From positions 87,232 to 151,231 of the forward strand of contig JAFLVC010000004.1 of NCBI GenBank assembly GCA_022508505.1: 64,000 bases of DNA. The letters run 5' to 3'. Below the pieces are notes generated by a model that ran no database searches, was not told the DNA's origin, and saw only the letters and a list, made by a program, of their open reading frames with translations. Below, one piece after another: positions 16,677 to 25,401 of this stretch. Position numbers and translations under genes: made by a program. Every line of letters begins with the position of its first letter. Position 1 is the first letter of the stretch. Source of the stretch: Clostridiales bacterium (lineage in GTDB: Bacteria; Bacillota; Clostridia; Christensenellales; Pumilibacteraceae).

Positions 16677-17648
16677 ATGCAAGGTTGGATGATTGCGCTT
16701 ATCGTTATAGCGGCGGTGATTTTCGTGGTTGCCGCGGCCGTACTCATTTGCTCACTTTTTGTCTTTCACAAAATCCTCGGGCGGCGTAAGGGCGGCGACA
16801 CGGAGGAGTTCCCCGAAAAGTACGCCGTCGATCTTTCCTGGTTCGACACGGTTAAGGACTGCACCGAAACGGTGGAGCTAACCGCGTACGACGGCGTCAA
16901 GCTCCGCGCCCTTCTGATTAAGCACCCGACAGCAGAAGGCGAGGGCGAGGGCGAGGACAGTGCGGACAAAAAGCCGTCCCGCGTCGCTATCCTTCAGCAC
17001 GGCTATCGAGCGACGCCTAACGCCATGCAACCGTATGCCGCTATTCTGTACGACAAGGGCTATGACATTCTTCTTCCCGCCGCGCGCGGCCACGCAATGA
17101 GCGAGGGCAAGTTTATCGGCATGGCGTGGATAGACAGGTTTGATTTTCTGCGCTGGGCGGACCGCGTGGTCGAGCTCTACGGCGAGAGCGTCAAGATTGC
17201 GATTATGGGCGTTTCCATGGGTGGCTCGACCGTCGTCGCCGCGGCGGGCATGAACCCTCCGCCGCAAATAAAGTGCGTAATCGACGATTGCGGCTTTTCC
17301 TCGCAGCGCGACGAGTACTACGCCTGCCTAAAGCGCGCACATCTTCCGCAAAAGCTCGGTCTCATTCCGCTCGCTATCGGCGTCAGGCTGCGCTGCGGCT
17401 ACTCGGTGTACGAGGCGGACATTGCGCCGCTCGCCAAAAAGATGACAATTCCCGCGCTGTTCATCCACGGCGACAAGGACACCTTCGTACCCTGCGAGCT
17501 CGGCAAAGCTCTGTTCGAGGCGTGCGGCTCGGAGCAAAAGGAAATGCTCGTCGTAGAAGGCGCACCCCACGCCGCGTCATACGCTACCGACAAAGAAAAA
17601 TACACAAATATGCTTGTCGAGTTCGTCGATAAGCATATAGGCGAATAA
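16677..17648 (+). CDS. Membrane-anchored alpha/beta hydrolase
   Basis: 323 residues. An N-terminal membrane helix (about residues 5-27, ALIVIAAVIFVVAAAVLIC) anchors a serine hydrolase domain. Catalytic features: HGYRATPNAM oxyanion region, nucleophile Ser in GVSMGGS (near 182), Asp in HGDKDTFVP (near 267) and His in GAPHAASY. Related proteins are called YqkD/S9-like hydrolases; the substrate is unknown. A short Gly/Glu-rich insertion (AEGEGEGEDSADKK) lies early in the domain. Single-gene unit with its own promoter and terminator. Confidence 0.85.
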   Translation: MQGWMIALIVIAAVIFVVAAAVLICSLFVFHKILGRRKGGDTEEFPEKYAVDLSWFDTVKDCTETVELTAYDGVKLRALLIKHPTAEGEGEGEDSADKKPSRVAILQHGYRATPNAMQPYAAILYDKGYDILLPAARGHAMSEGKFIGMAWIDRFDFLRWADRVVELYGESVKIAIMGVSMGGSTVVAAAGMNPPPQIKCVIDDCGFSSQRDEYYACLKRAHLPQKLGLIPLAIGVRLRCGYSVYEADIAPLAKKMTIPALFIHGDKDTFVPCELGKALFEACGSEQKEMLVVEGAPHAASYATDKEKYTNMLVEFVDKHIGE

Positions 17649-17669
17649 CGTTATAATCCCAAATAATAG

Positions 17670-17698
17670 GCGCCGCTCGATAAAACGGGCGGCGTTTT
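17670..17698 (+). terminator. Rho-independent terminator after the hydrolase
   Basis: CGCCGCTCG / CGGGCGGCG stem with an ATAAAA loop followed by TTTT. Confidence 0.85.
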
Positions 17699-17809
17699 CG
17701 TTTAGCAAAAAATCAAATACAATTCTTTTGCGCTATATTATATGTTGACATACTATTGTCAAGTTATGCGTGTTAGACTGCCCTCGAAAAAATGAATAGA
17801 GGAGTTATC

Positions 17810-18235
17810 ATGACACGCGCAGACAGAAACGTTATCGCAAGCATTGTCGCTGTCAAACAGCGCCTTTATGCTTGGCAGGACGAAATCGAAAAGGAACAAC
17901 AAAAGGTTATAGGGGATTTGACCGCGCCCGCGAAAAAGACGGTGGAAAAGCTCATAGAGCTCGACAACAGGCGGATAGACCTTTGCAATTTGAGCGTATT
18001 GAACGCATTTATCGAGCGCGAGCTCGGCGGAGCGTTTGCCGCTTTTTGTGAGTGCGCCAAAATGAAGCTTTCGAGCCCCATGTACGACGTGGCGGCGCGG
18101 GCGATTAAGCGCGCCGGCTACGACGTCGGGCGGGTGCGGAATGAATTTTCGTACTTATTCAAAAGGCTGAAGAGCAAGGCGGAAAAGATTGTAGTTCCGA
18201 GCCGTGCCGAGCTGTCGGCGGCATTACGAGGCTGA
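17810..18235 (+). CDS. Unknown alpha-helical protein
   Basis: 141 residues, no recognised family. Charged, predicted almost entirely helical, with no membrane segment or signal peptide and a basic C-terminal part (KRLKSKAEKIV). The start was set at ATG 17810 because GAGGAG lies 6-7 nt before it; ATG 17792 is in frame but lacks an RBS. A TTGACA at 17745 has no good -10. It lies about 750 nt upstream of the phage-like cluster on the same strand, but a minus-strand gene separates them, so membership in that module is not shown. Confidence 0.6.
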   Translation: MTRADRNVIASIVAVKQRLYAWQDEIEKEQQKVIGDLTAPAKKTVEKLIELDNRRIDLCNLSVLNAFIERELGGAFAAFCECAKMKLSSPMYDVAARAIKRAGYDVGRVRNEFSYLFKRLKSKAEKIVVPSRAELSAALRG

Positions 18236-18253
18236 CGGACGGCGAGGCATGTT

Positions 18254-18895
18254 TCATGAGCCCTTCTTCTTTTTGAACATATAAAACATTATAAACGGCA
18301 CAGGCACGCACAGCGCGACGATTAGCACGATTACGGCGGTGGGCGGCGCGGTGTTTTTTGATGGAGCAGTCGGCTCGCCCGATACGGGAGAGCTCGCGGG
18401 CTGTTCTTCTTTTTCGATGACGTTGGGGGGCGGATCGTCAGCAATTACGTGCGCGTAATAGCAGTATCCGCGCGTGCCTCCGGCGTCCACGTAGTACCAC
18501 AGCGTGTCGCCGTTTTTGATGAGCGCGTCGCCCGTAGCCGTGCCGTAAACCCTTCCGCTCGCCGACGGCTCGAGAGTTTTGAGCACCTTTGCCGAGCGGT
18601 AGGGAGCGGCGCGCAGGTTGACCGGCTGACCGTCGTTTTCGCACTTAAAGCGCGCCGTGCGCTCGTACTTGGTTACAGGCGTGTAATCTACCGCGCGAAC
18701 CGTAGCGAGCTCTACGAGCCCTCTGAGGTCGTCATACGCGACGTGAGCGTAGCCGCTCGGCGCGTCGCCCTCTGTCAAAAGCAAGAAATACCCTGCGGGA
18801 AGGTCGACAACGGGATTGAGATTTTCGTCTAAGAGCGTCGCGCCCGTAGGCATCAAAAAGAAGGTAAGCGCCGCTATAACACCGTATAAGTTCAT
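18254..18895 (-). CDS. SH3b-domain membrane protein
   Basis: 213 residues: an N-terminal hydrophobic segment (MNLYGVIAALTFFLMPTGA, signal or anchor), an extracytoplasmic part with a bacterial SH3 domain (about residues 80-150; QPVNLRAAPYRSAKVLKTL and GDTLWYYVDAG are typical SH3_3 strands), a Pro/Ser/Thr linker and a C-terminal membrane helix followed by KKKK, i.e. a type I membrane protein. SH3b domains usually bind cell wall. It is divergent from the terminase gene with only 92 bp between the two starts, so the two may share a regulatory region. No clear SD before ATG 18895. Confidence 0.7.
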   Translation of the reverse strand: MNLYGVIAALTFFLMPTGATLLDENLNPVVDLPAGYFLLLTEGDAPSGYAHVAYDDLRGLVELATVRAVDYTPVTKYERTARFKCENDGQPVNLRAAPYRSAKVLKTLEPSASGRVYGTATGDALIKNGDTLWYYVDAGGTRGYCYYAHVIADDPPPNVIEKEEQPASSPVSGEPTAPSKNTAPPTAVIVLIVALCVPVPFIMFYMFKKKKGS

Positions 18896-18987
18896 TGCTA
18901 TATTTTACTTTCCAAAGACGTGCGAATTTCGGCGGGTATTGGCGCGCCCGAGAAAACATTGTCAGTTGATATACGAAAAAAATTTCT

Positions 18988-20409
18988 ATGAACATAGTCG
19001 AAAAAATCCTGAGTATCGAAAAGGAACAGAAAAGGCGGTACCGCAACGACACGCTGTCGCGGTACAATAACGGCGACAAGGTGCACCTCAAGCAGATGGA
19101 GTTTCACCGCTGCGCTAAGCGCAACCGCTGGGTGTTCGGCGGCAACCGCACGGGAAAGACGGAGTGCGGCGCGGTGGAGACGGTGTGGCTTGCGCGCGGC
19201 ATTCATCCGTACAGGGAAAACAAGCAAACGGACGGCTGGGTCGTCAGTTTGTCGCGGCGCGTTCAGCGCGACGTCGCGCAGAAAAAAATTCTGCGCTACC
19301 TCAATCCCGATTGGATTGCAGACATCGTCATGGAGAGCGGAAAGAGCTCAAACCCGTCGGGCGGCGTCATAGACTACATAGCCGTAAAAAACGTGTTCGG
19401 CTCGATAAGCACGATAGGCTTTAAGACGTGCGAGGCGGGGCGGGACAAGTTTGCGGGCGCGTCGCTCGATTACGTTTGGTTTGACGAGGAACCGCCCGAG
19501 GATATTTACGACGAGTGCGCCATGCGCGTGGTCGACCGCAAGGGCTTGATTTTCGGCACAATGACGCCCCTTCTCGGTCTGACCTTTGTGTACAAGCGCA
19601 TTTACCTCAATTGCAACGCCGATCCCGAGGTGTGGCATATCTTTATGGAATGGGCGGACAACCCGTACCTCGACCGCGAGGAGGTCGAGCGGGTGTCGGC
19701 TGCAATGACCGACGCCGAGCGCGACGTAAGGCGTTACGGGCGGTTTGTCGACGTCAAGGGCGCGGTGTACACCGAGTTCGACGAGCGCGTGCACGTCATA
19801 CCGCCGTTCGCCGTCCCCGAGGATTGGCAGGACAGGCTGTCGATAGACCCGGGGCTGAACAATCCGCTGTCCTGTCATTGGTACGCGGTAGACAATGACG
19901 GCAACGTGTACGTCGTCGCCGAGCACTTCGCTTCCGGTATGAGCTGTGCGGAGCACTGCACACGAATTAAAAATATCTCGGCGCGGCTCGGTTGGCATAC
20001 GGACAGCCGCGGGAGAATAAATGCGCTCATAGACAGCGCGGCAAACCAGCACACGCTAAACGCTGAAAAGTCGGTCGCCGAGCTGTTTTCGGACAACGGC
20101 GTTCTCGTCGACACGCGCGTCAACAAGGATTTGTTTTCGGGCATAAACCGCGTCAAGCAGTATTTGATGACGGACGGCAAACCTCGGCTTTTCGTTTTTG
20201 AGAGCTGCGTAAACCTCATACGCGAGCTCAAAAGCTACCGCTGGGGTGACGGCGACCGTCCCGTCAAGACCGACGATCACTGCCTCGACGAGCTTCGGTA
20301 TTATCTTATGAGTAGGCCGTTGCCGCCGCAAAAGGATAGCGCAAAGAGCGAGATCGCGCTCGACAAAGAGCGGCTAGTGCGGCGGCGAAAGATAGGGAGA
20401 CGCACATGA
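18988..20409 (+). CDS. Phage-type terminase large subunit
   Basis: 473 residues, the DNA-packaging motor. ATPase part: Walker A FGGNRTGKTE near residue 52, Walker B LDYVWFDEEP near 160, coupling motif GTMTPLLGLT. Nuclease part: acidic residues in LSIDPGLNNP, NALIDSAAN and DDHCLDELRYY, in the RNase H-like order of Terminase_6C/P22-like enzymes. All motifs look intact, so this is not an obvious pseudogene. ATG 18988 has no good SD. First gene of an 11-13 gene plus-strand unit; it overlaps the next ORF by 4 nt (ATGA). Base use is like the neighbouring host genes, suggesting long residence. Confidence 0.92.
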   Translation: MNIVEKILSIEKEQKRRYRNDTLSRYNNGDKVHLKQMEFHRCAKRNRWVFGGNRTGKTECGAVETVWLARGIHPYRENKQTDGWVVSLSRRVQRDVAQKKILRYLNPDWIADIVMESGKSSNPSGGVIDYIAVKNVFGSISTIGFKTCEAGRDKFAGASLDYVWFDEEPPEDIYDECAMRVVDRKGLIFGTMTPLLGLTFVYKRIYLNCNADPEVWHIFMEWADNPYLDREEVERVSAAMTDAERDVRRYGRFVDVKGAVYTEFDERVHVIPPFAVPEDWQDRLSIDPGLNNPLSCHWYAVDNDGNVYVVAEHFASGMSCAEHCTRIKNISARLGWHTDSRGRINALIDSAANQHTLNAEKSVAELFSDNGVLVDTRVNKDLFSGINRVKQYLMTDGKPRLFVFESCVNLIRELKSYRWGDGDRPVKTDDHCLDELRYYLMSRPLPPQKDSAKSEIALDKERLVRRRKIGRRT

Positions 20410-20678
20410 ACGACGAGATTATGGAGGCCGTAAAAAAGCGGGCTCAGGGGTATTCTTCGGTGGAGACCGTAGAGGAATATGCCGTCGTCGACGGTACGCT
20501 CGAGCTCGTTAAAAAGCGTGTGACGACAAAGGACGTGCCGCCCGACATGACCGCCGCAAAGATTCTTCTCGACGGCGAAGGGATGGAAACGCTTACCGAC
20601 GAGGAGCTTGAAGCCGAAAAAGAGCGGCTCATTCGCGAGCTTATGAGCACGGAAGGAAGAGCGCGCGAGCCGCAGTAA
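20406..20678 (+). CDS. Small phage-cluster protein, possibly terminase small-subunit related
   Basis: 90 residues, acidic and helical. The stretch VTTKDVPPDMTAAKILL recalls the C-terminal portal/large-subunit contact motif of some small terminase subunits (VT.K.VPPD..A), but the DNA-binding helix-turn-helix expected at the N-terminus is not evident and the order (after the large subunit) is reversed. The ATGA overlap with the terminase gene shows translational coupling. Function is a guess. Confidence 0.55.
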   Translation: MNDEIMEAVKKRAQGYSSVETVEEYAVVDGTLELVKKRVTTKDVPPDMTAAKILLDGEGMETLTDEELEAEKERLIRELMSTEGRAREPQ

Positions 20679-20736
20679 GACGGCGAATGGTTTTGTTATT
20701 ACAGCCGCTAAAAGCGGCGCTCGAAAAGGAGACATT

Positions 20737-20949
20737 ATGGAAATCACACAAAACACCACAAGAGTACGGTGCGAGCTCGGCGCATGCAGAAACCGCGCGG
20801 AGCACGCCGTGAGGTTCGACCGCGTAGGCATAAGGAGCAGGCTGTACGTCTGCGACAAGTGCCTTCACGAGCTGTACGACGCGATAGGCGCTACCGTCGT
20901 TCCCAAGTCGATAGAGACGGCTAAGCCGCGCGCCAAAAAGGAGAAGTGA
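20737..20949 (+). CDS. Small zinc-ribbon-like protein in the phage cluster
   Basis: 70 residues with CELGAC and, 22 residues later, CDKC: four cysteines spaced as in a small zinc ribbon, followed by a Lys-rich tail (KPRAKKEK). AAGGAG precedes ATG 20737, and the stop overlaps the portal start (TGATG). No family was recognised; a nucleic-acid-binding or assembly role is possible but unproven. Confidence 0.6.
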   Translation: MEITQNTTRVRCELGACRNRAEHAVRFDRVGIRSRLYVCDKCLHELYDAIGATVVPKSIETAKPRAKKEK

Positions 20950-22799
20950 TGAAGCGAGAATATGCCGAAGAAATAGCCGCCGACTTGAAACGCGACTACG
21001 AGTCCCGCGCCGAGGCGCGTCGGCCGTTTGAAACGCAGTGGCGGCTGAACCTCAACTTTTACATGGGCAATCAGTACTGCACGGCTAACGTAAACGGCGA
21101 CATCACCGACGTCGAGCGCGACTACTATTGGCAGGAACGCGAGGCGTTTAACCACATTTCGGCGCTCGTGGAAACGCGGCAGGCAAAGCTCAACACCGTG
21201 CGACCGTCGCTCACCGTGCGCCCCTTTTCGTCGGACGACAGCGACATAAAGACGGCAAAGACGTCGTCAAAGATACTGTCTTCGACGTGCGACAAGCTCG
21301 ATATGGACGCAATCCTGACCGATGGGACAATGTGGTCGGAGATAACGGGCACGGCGTTCTACTTTGTCGGCTGGGACGAGACGGCGGGGCTCAAAATAGG
21401 CGACGGCGCGTGCGAGGGCGACGTGTTCGTTCGCGTGCTGTCGCCGTTCGAGGTCTATCCGGACAACGTGTTTGCGCAAAACGTCGGCGACTGTCGCTCA
21501 ATCCTTACGGCGCGCGCGGTCGACGTAGCCGAGATAAAGCGGGTGTACGGCAAGACCGTCGCTCCCGAACCGAGCGAGGTACTTCGCCTGTCGTCGGTAG
21601 CTATCGGCGGCGGGCTGACTACCGAGACGGCGGTGGGCAAGATCACGGCGAGCGCGTCCACAAAGAGTGCGACCGTAATCGAAAGGTACACGCTCCCTAC
21701 GGACGGCAAGCCGGACGGCGAGTATGCCGTCGCCGCAAACGGCGTTCTTTTGCACTACGGCCCGCTTCCGTACGTGAACGGTGCGGACGGCAAGCGCGTA
21801 TTGCCGTTTGTCAAGCAGGTCGCGATAGTAAACGCAGGCTGCTTTTTCGGGACGAGCATAGTCGAGCGCGCCATACCCGTTCAGCGCGCTTACAACGCCG
21901 TCAAAAACCGCAAGCACGAGTTTATGAACAGGCTGTCTATGGGCGTCATGGCGGTCGAGGACGGCTCGGTCGACATAGACAACCTCGAGCAAGAGGGCAT
22001 TTCGCCGGGCAAGATTTTGGTCTACCGCCAGGGCGCGACCCCGCCGCGCATGATAGACTGCGGCTCGGTTCCGCACGACTTCGACCAAGAGGAAGCGCGG
22101 CTACTCAACGAGTTTACGCGCATAAGCGGCGTGAGCGAGATCATGCGTTCGTCGCAGTCGGCGTCGGGCGCTACGAGCGGCGTAGCGCTGCAGCTACTCA
22201 TTGAGCAGGACGACACCCGCCTGTCGCTCTCCGCCGAATACGTGCGGCTTGCGGCACGAGAGATTGCGCGGCAGATATTAAGGCTTTACAAGCAGTTCGG
22301 CTCGGATATGCGGCTTTCGCGCATAGCCGGAAAGGAAGGGAAGATCGAGCTCATCAAGTGGTCGGCATCCGACATCTCGAGCGACGACGTAGTGTTCACA
22401 ACAGACAACGAGCTGCTGTCGACGCCCGCCATGCGGCAGAACATGATGTTCGAGCTGTACAAGATGGGACTTCTTTCCGACGCCGACGGCAACATGACGG
22501 AATCCGCCAAGCACAGGTTTATGAACGCGCTCGGCTACGGCGGCTGGGACAGCGACATAAGCCTTTCGGACGTTCACGTCAGGCGTGCGGAAGCGGAGGA
22601 CGAAAAGGGCGAATTCGTTCTTAACGAGTTCGACGACCACGCGCTCCACATCGACACGCACGTCAAGTACCTCTTGACCGAAAACCCGACGGGCAAAAAG
22701 GCGGAAAGGCTTAAGGCGCATATCCGCGAGCACAAGGCGCAAAGCGACGCCGCCCAAGAGCAGTCCGCTCCCATGCCGGAGCCGGTAAGCAACATATAA
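20949..22799 (+). CDS. Phage portal protein (podovirus/P22-like size)
   Basis: 616 residues. N-terminal pattern FETQWRLNLNFYMGNQY, NHISALVETRQAKLNTVRP and a central region (IVERAIPVQRAYNAVKNRKHEFMNR; SSQSASGATSGVALQLLIEQDDTRL) are typical of large portal proteins that form the dodecameric DNA channel. ATG 20949 was chosen (AGGAG 7 nt upstream; 1-nt overlap with the previous stop). Its length and position before scaffold and capsid genes fit short-tailed phages. The gene is intact. Confidence 0.88.
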   Translation: MKREYAEEIAADLKRDYESRAEARRPFETQWRLNLNFYMGNQYCTANVNGDITDVERDYYWQEREAFNHISALVETRQAKLNTVRPSLTVRPFSSDDSDIKTAKTSSKILSSTCDKLDMDAILTDGTMWSEITGTAFYFVGWDETAGLKIGDGACEGDVFVRVLSPFEVYPDNVFAQNVGDCRSILTARAVDVAEIKRVYGKTVAPEPSEVLRLSSVAIGGGLTTETAVGKITASASTKSATVIERYTLPTDGKPDGEYAVAANGVLLHYGPLPYVNGADGKRVLPFVKQVAIVNAGCFFGTSIVERAIPVQRAYNAVKNRKHEFMNRLSMGVMAVEDGSVDIDNLEQEGISPGKILVYRQGATPPRMIDCGSVPHDFDQEEARLLNEFTRISGVSEIMRSSQSASGATSGVALQLLIEQDDTRLSLSAEYVRLAAREIARQILRLYKQFGSDMRLSRIAGKEGKIELIKWSASDISSDDVVFTTDNELLSTPAMRQNMMFELYKMGLLSDADGNMTESAKHRFMNALGYGGWDSDISLSDVHVRRAEAEDEKGEFVLNEFDDHALHIDTHVKYLLTENPTGKKAERLKAHIREHKAQSDAAQEQSAPMPEPVSNI

Positions 22800-22809
22800 G
22801 GAGATTGTC

Positions 22810-23370
22810 ATGGAAGCAAACGAAATCGAAAAAGAATACGGAAAGTTCAAATCGGCAGAGGAGCTCCTCGCCGCCTACAACGCGCTCGAGCGCGAGTTTA
22901 CAAAACGCTGTCAGCTCATAAAGACGCTACAAACGGCGGAAAAACCCGCGTGCGCGCAGGAAGATATACAAGCGGAGGAGTTTTCGTCGGCGGACGACGC
23001 GTCGGAAGCCACAAGCGAAAACTTCGAAGCGACAGCGGACAAAGACAAAGAGCAGTCGAATAGCGAGTGCGAACAAATAAAGGATGCTTCGACGATAACG
23101 CAGCCTGCGCCGACTGAAGAAAGCCAAAGCGCGCAAGATGTAGCGCCGACCGAAGTAGTCGCATACTGCGTACATAACGCCGAGACGATAGCCGAGCCTT
23201 TGTCCGACATCCCGCAAGTGATGGACGCATGCATTGCGAAGTACAAGCAAAAGCTGATAGGCATGGGTGCGACCGTGGCCGCCGTTCGCGGCGCGGCGGT
23301 GATAACGCCCGTGCGCCGTCCCAAAACCCTCCAAGAGGCAAAGCTGCTTGCGGACGAAATGCTGCGATAA
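22810..23370 (+). CDS. Capsid scaffold-like protein
   Basis: 186 residues: N-terminal helix EKEYGKFKSAEELLAAYNALEREFTKRC, a long acidic, low-complexity middle rich in Glu, Ser, Ala and Gln, and a basic C-terminal part (RRPKTLQEAKLLADEML). Highly charged helical proteins between portal and major capsid genes are usually scaffolds, with the basic end contacting capsid protein. RBS AAGGAG. Role inferred from composition and position. Confidence 0.72.
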   Translation: MEANEIEKEYGKFKSAEELLAAYNALEREFTKRCQLIKTLQTAEKPACAQEDIQAEEFSSADDASEATSENFEATADKDKEQSNSECEQIKDASTITQPAPTEESQSAQDVAPTEVVAYCVHNAETIAEPLSDIPQVMDACIAKYKQKLIGMGATVAAVRGAAVITPVRRPKTLQEAKLLADEMLR

Positions 23371-23435
23371 TTTTCGCCGCGTTTCATAAACCGCGCTATA
23401 TGGCGCACGACAAAATCAAGGAGTAAACAAACAAA

Positions 23436-24572
23436 ATGGTAACAATTCAGAATGCGGAAAACGCGCTTAAAAGCGTCTACCTCGGCACCGTAACCGAGCT
23501 TCTCAACACCAGAGTCAACCCGCTGCTTTCCAAGATAGAGCAGACGACGAGCGACGTTTGGGGCAAGGAGATTCGCACCGCCGCCAAGTTTGGCATAAAC
23601 GGCGGCGTGGGCGCAGGCGACGAGGACGGCGAGCTTCCCGGCGCGTACGGCAACAACTACTTGCAGTTCGTATCGACGCTCAAAAACCTCTACGGCCAGA
23701 TCGAGATTTCGGACAAGGCGATAAGGGCTTCGGCTGACGGCAGAGGCGCGTTTACCGATCTTCTCAACGCCGAGCTCGAAGGGCTTCTCAACGCCTCTAA
23801 ATTCAACCTCGGCAGAATGCTGTACGGCGACGGCACGGGCAAGCTTGCGACTTTCAGCTCGACTACCGCCGTCGACAACGTCAACAACCTCATTGAGGGG
23901 CTCGTCGTCGACATCTACGGCACGGGCGGCAGCAAGAAGGACACGGCGCGAATCAAGTACGTAGACCGCTCGACAAAGTCCGTCGTTTTCGACAAGACCG
24001 TTTCGGTCGCGGCGGGCGACACGATGTACGTTCAGGGCTCCAAGGACAAGGAGATAACGGGTATCGGCGCGCTGTTTAACGGCACCAGCATTTACGGCGT
24101 GGAAAAGAGCGCACACCCCTTCCTCAATCCGTACAAGAAAAACGTGGGCGGCGCTATCGACGAGATAGTCATTCAGGAAGCTATCGACGCGCTCGAGAAC
24201 GACGCAGGCTCCACCGTCGACTTTATAGCGTGCTCGCAGGACGCCAAGTATTCGTTTATCGATTACATGTCGGGCTACAAACGCAACATCGACTTCATGG
24301 AGCTTGACGGCGGCTTCAAGACGCTTTCGTACAACGGCTTGCCGCTCGTGTACGACAGGTTCGTGCCCGAGGGCTCGATGTACCTTCTCAACACCAAGGC
24401 GTTCAAGCTTCACCAGCTGTGCGATTGGCGCTTCCTCGAGACCGAGAACGGCAAGATTTTGCGCCAGAACCAGGGCAAGCCGACGTACACCGCTACGCTC
24501 GTCAAGTACTGCGATCTCATCTGCTCCAAGCCCAACGGCCAGGCGATGCTCACCGGCATCACGCGAAAGTGA
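23436..24572 (+). CDS. Major capsid protein (HK97-fold expected)
   Basis: 378 residues. N-terminal helical arm (NALKSVYLGTVTELLNTRVNPLLSKIEQ), then EIRTAAKFGINGGVGAGDEDG, LKNLYGQIEISDKAIRAS and a C-terminal beta-rich part. Size, position after the scaffold gene and overall pattern match major capsid proteins of tailed phages. There is no delta-domain protease upstream, consistent with a separate scaffold. RBS AAGGAG at 23418. Its stop overlaps the following GTG (GTGA). Confidence 0.85.
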   Translation: MVTIQNAENALKSVYLGTVTELLNTRVNPLLSKIEQTTSDVWGKEIRTAAKFGINGGVGAGDEDGELPGAYGNNYLQFVSTLKNLYGQIEISDKAIRASADGRGAFTDLLNAELEGLLNASKFNLGRMLYGDGTGKLATFSSTTAVDNVNNLIEGLVVDIYGTGGSKKDTARIKYVDRSTKSVVFDKTVSVAAGDTMYVQGSKDKEITGIGALFNGTSIYGVEKSAHPFLNPYKKNVGGAIDEIVIQEAIDALENDAGSTVDFIACSQDAKYSFIDYMSGYKRNIDFMELDGGFKTLSYNGLPLVYDRFVPEGSMYLLNTKAFKLHQLCDWRFLETENGKILRQNQGKPTYTATLVKYCDLICSKPNGQAMLTGITRK

Positions 24573-24838
24573 TAGGGCTGGTTATCGAGGACGACATGCT
24601 CGGCGTGTGCGCGAGGCTCAAGTCGATTGACGAGGGATATTTCGTGTTCCTCAACTACAAGACCGGAAAGCTCGAAGTGCACAACAAAGAGTGTGCGCCG
24701 AATACGCTGTGCCTCGTCCTGCCTTACGACAGGCTGGACGAGCGCACCGTTCGGCGTGTGCGCTACACCCGCGCCGAACGCATAAGAGAAACTCTCGCGC
24801 GCATAGAGCGTGAAAATGCAATGCTACAACTAAATTAA
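24569..24838 (+). CDS. Small unknown protein after the capsid gene
   Basis: 89 residues with no recognised family. GTG 24569 overlaps the capsid stop (GTGA), which sets the start; the same frame stays open upstream inside the capsid gene but is not needed. N-terminal beta-rich part (GYFVFLNYKTGKLEVHNKE) and a helical C-terminus (RAERIRETLARIERENAML). Probably a structural accessory such as a head-completion protein, by position only. Confidence 0.6.
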   Translation: MIGLVIEDDMLGVCARLKSIDEGYFVFLNYKTGKLEVHNKECAPNTLCLVLPYDRLDERTVRRVRYTRAERIRETLARIERENAMLQLN

Positions 24839-24847
24839 GAGGTAATT

Positions 24848-25399
24848 ATGACTGTAAGAAATATAGCGGTTTCGGTGGCGCGATTGCTGCAAGCGGACGA
24901 CATTGAAGAGCTGTTGACGGGCGAGAACGAAGGCGCGGAGGGTGACGAGGACGTAAAGCTATTGACCGCGTGCATAAACACCGCCGCGGCGGACATCGCC
25001 GCCGACGGGTTTCCGATATGCTTGGAGGAGACGCACGAGGCGAAGGGCGGGGTTATTCCGCTCTCCGAGTTCTCGCGTCGACCGAGCACGGTGCGAAGCG
25101 TCGAGGACAGAACCGGAAGCGTAGTTTTCGAGCTTACGAGCGATGCGGTAAAGACGCCGCACGACGGGGAGTTTGCCGTCACGTTCACCGTCGAGCCCGA
25201 GGAAAAGGGGCTTGACGACGGCATAGAGCTCGGCACGATGTGCGACAGGAGCATGCTGACGTACATATCGGCGCGCAACTATTGCCTTGTTACGGGCAGA
25301 ACGGACGAGGCGTCGGTGTGGGATCAGATGTACGAAGCGCACACCCAAAGAAAGAGGCTGACGCGAAGGGCAAAGCTCCCTCGCCGCGCCTGGAGGTAG
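24848..25399 (+). CDS. Head-tail connector / adaptor-like protein
   Basis: 183 residues. Helical N-terminus (VRNIAVSVARLLQADDIEELL), DVKLLTACINTAAADIAADGFP typical of connector (gp6/gp4-like) proteins that cap the portal, a beta segment and a basic C-terminus. Position between capsid and nozzle-like genes supports an adaptor role. RBS AAGAGGTAATT before ATG 24848. Similarity to a named family was judged by eye only. Confidence 0.65.
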   Translation: MTVRNIAVSVARLLQADDIEELLTGENEGAEGDEDVKLLTACINTAAADIAADGFPICLEETHEAKGGVIPLSEFSRRPSTVRSVEDRTGSVVFELTSDAVKTPHDGEFAVTFTVEPEEKGLDDGIELGTMCDRSMLTYISARNYCLVTGRTDEASVWDQMYEAHTQRKRLTRRAKLPRRAWR

Positions 25400-25401
25400 A
25401 A

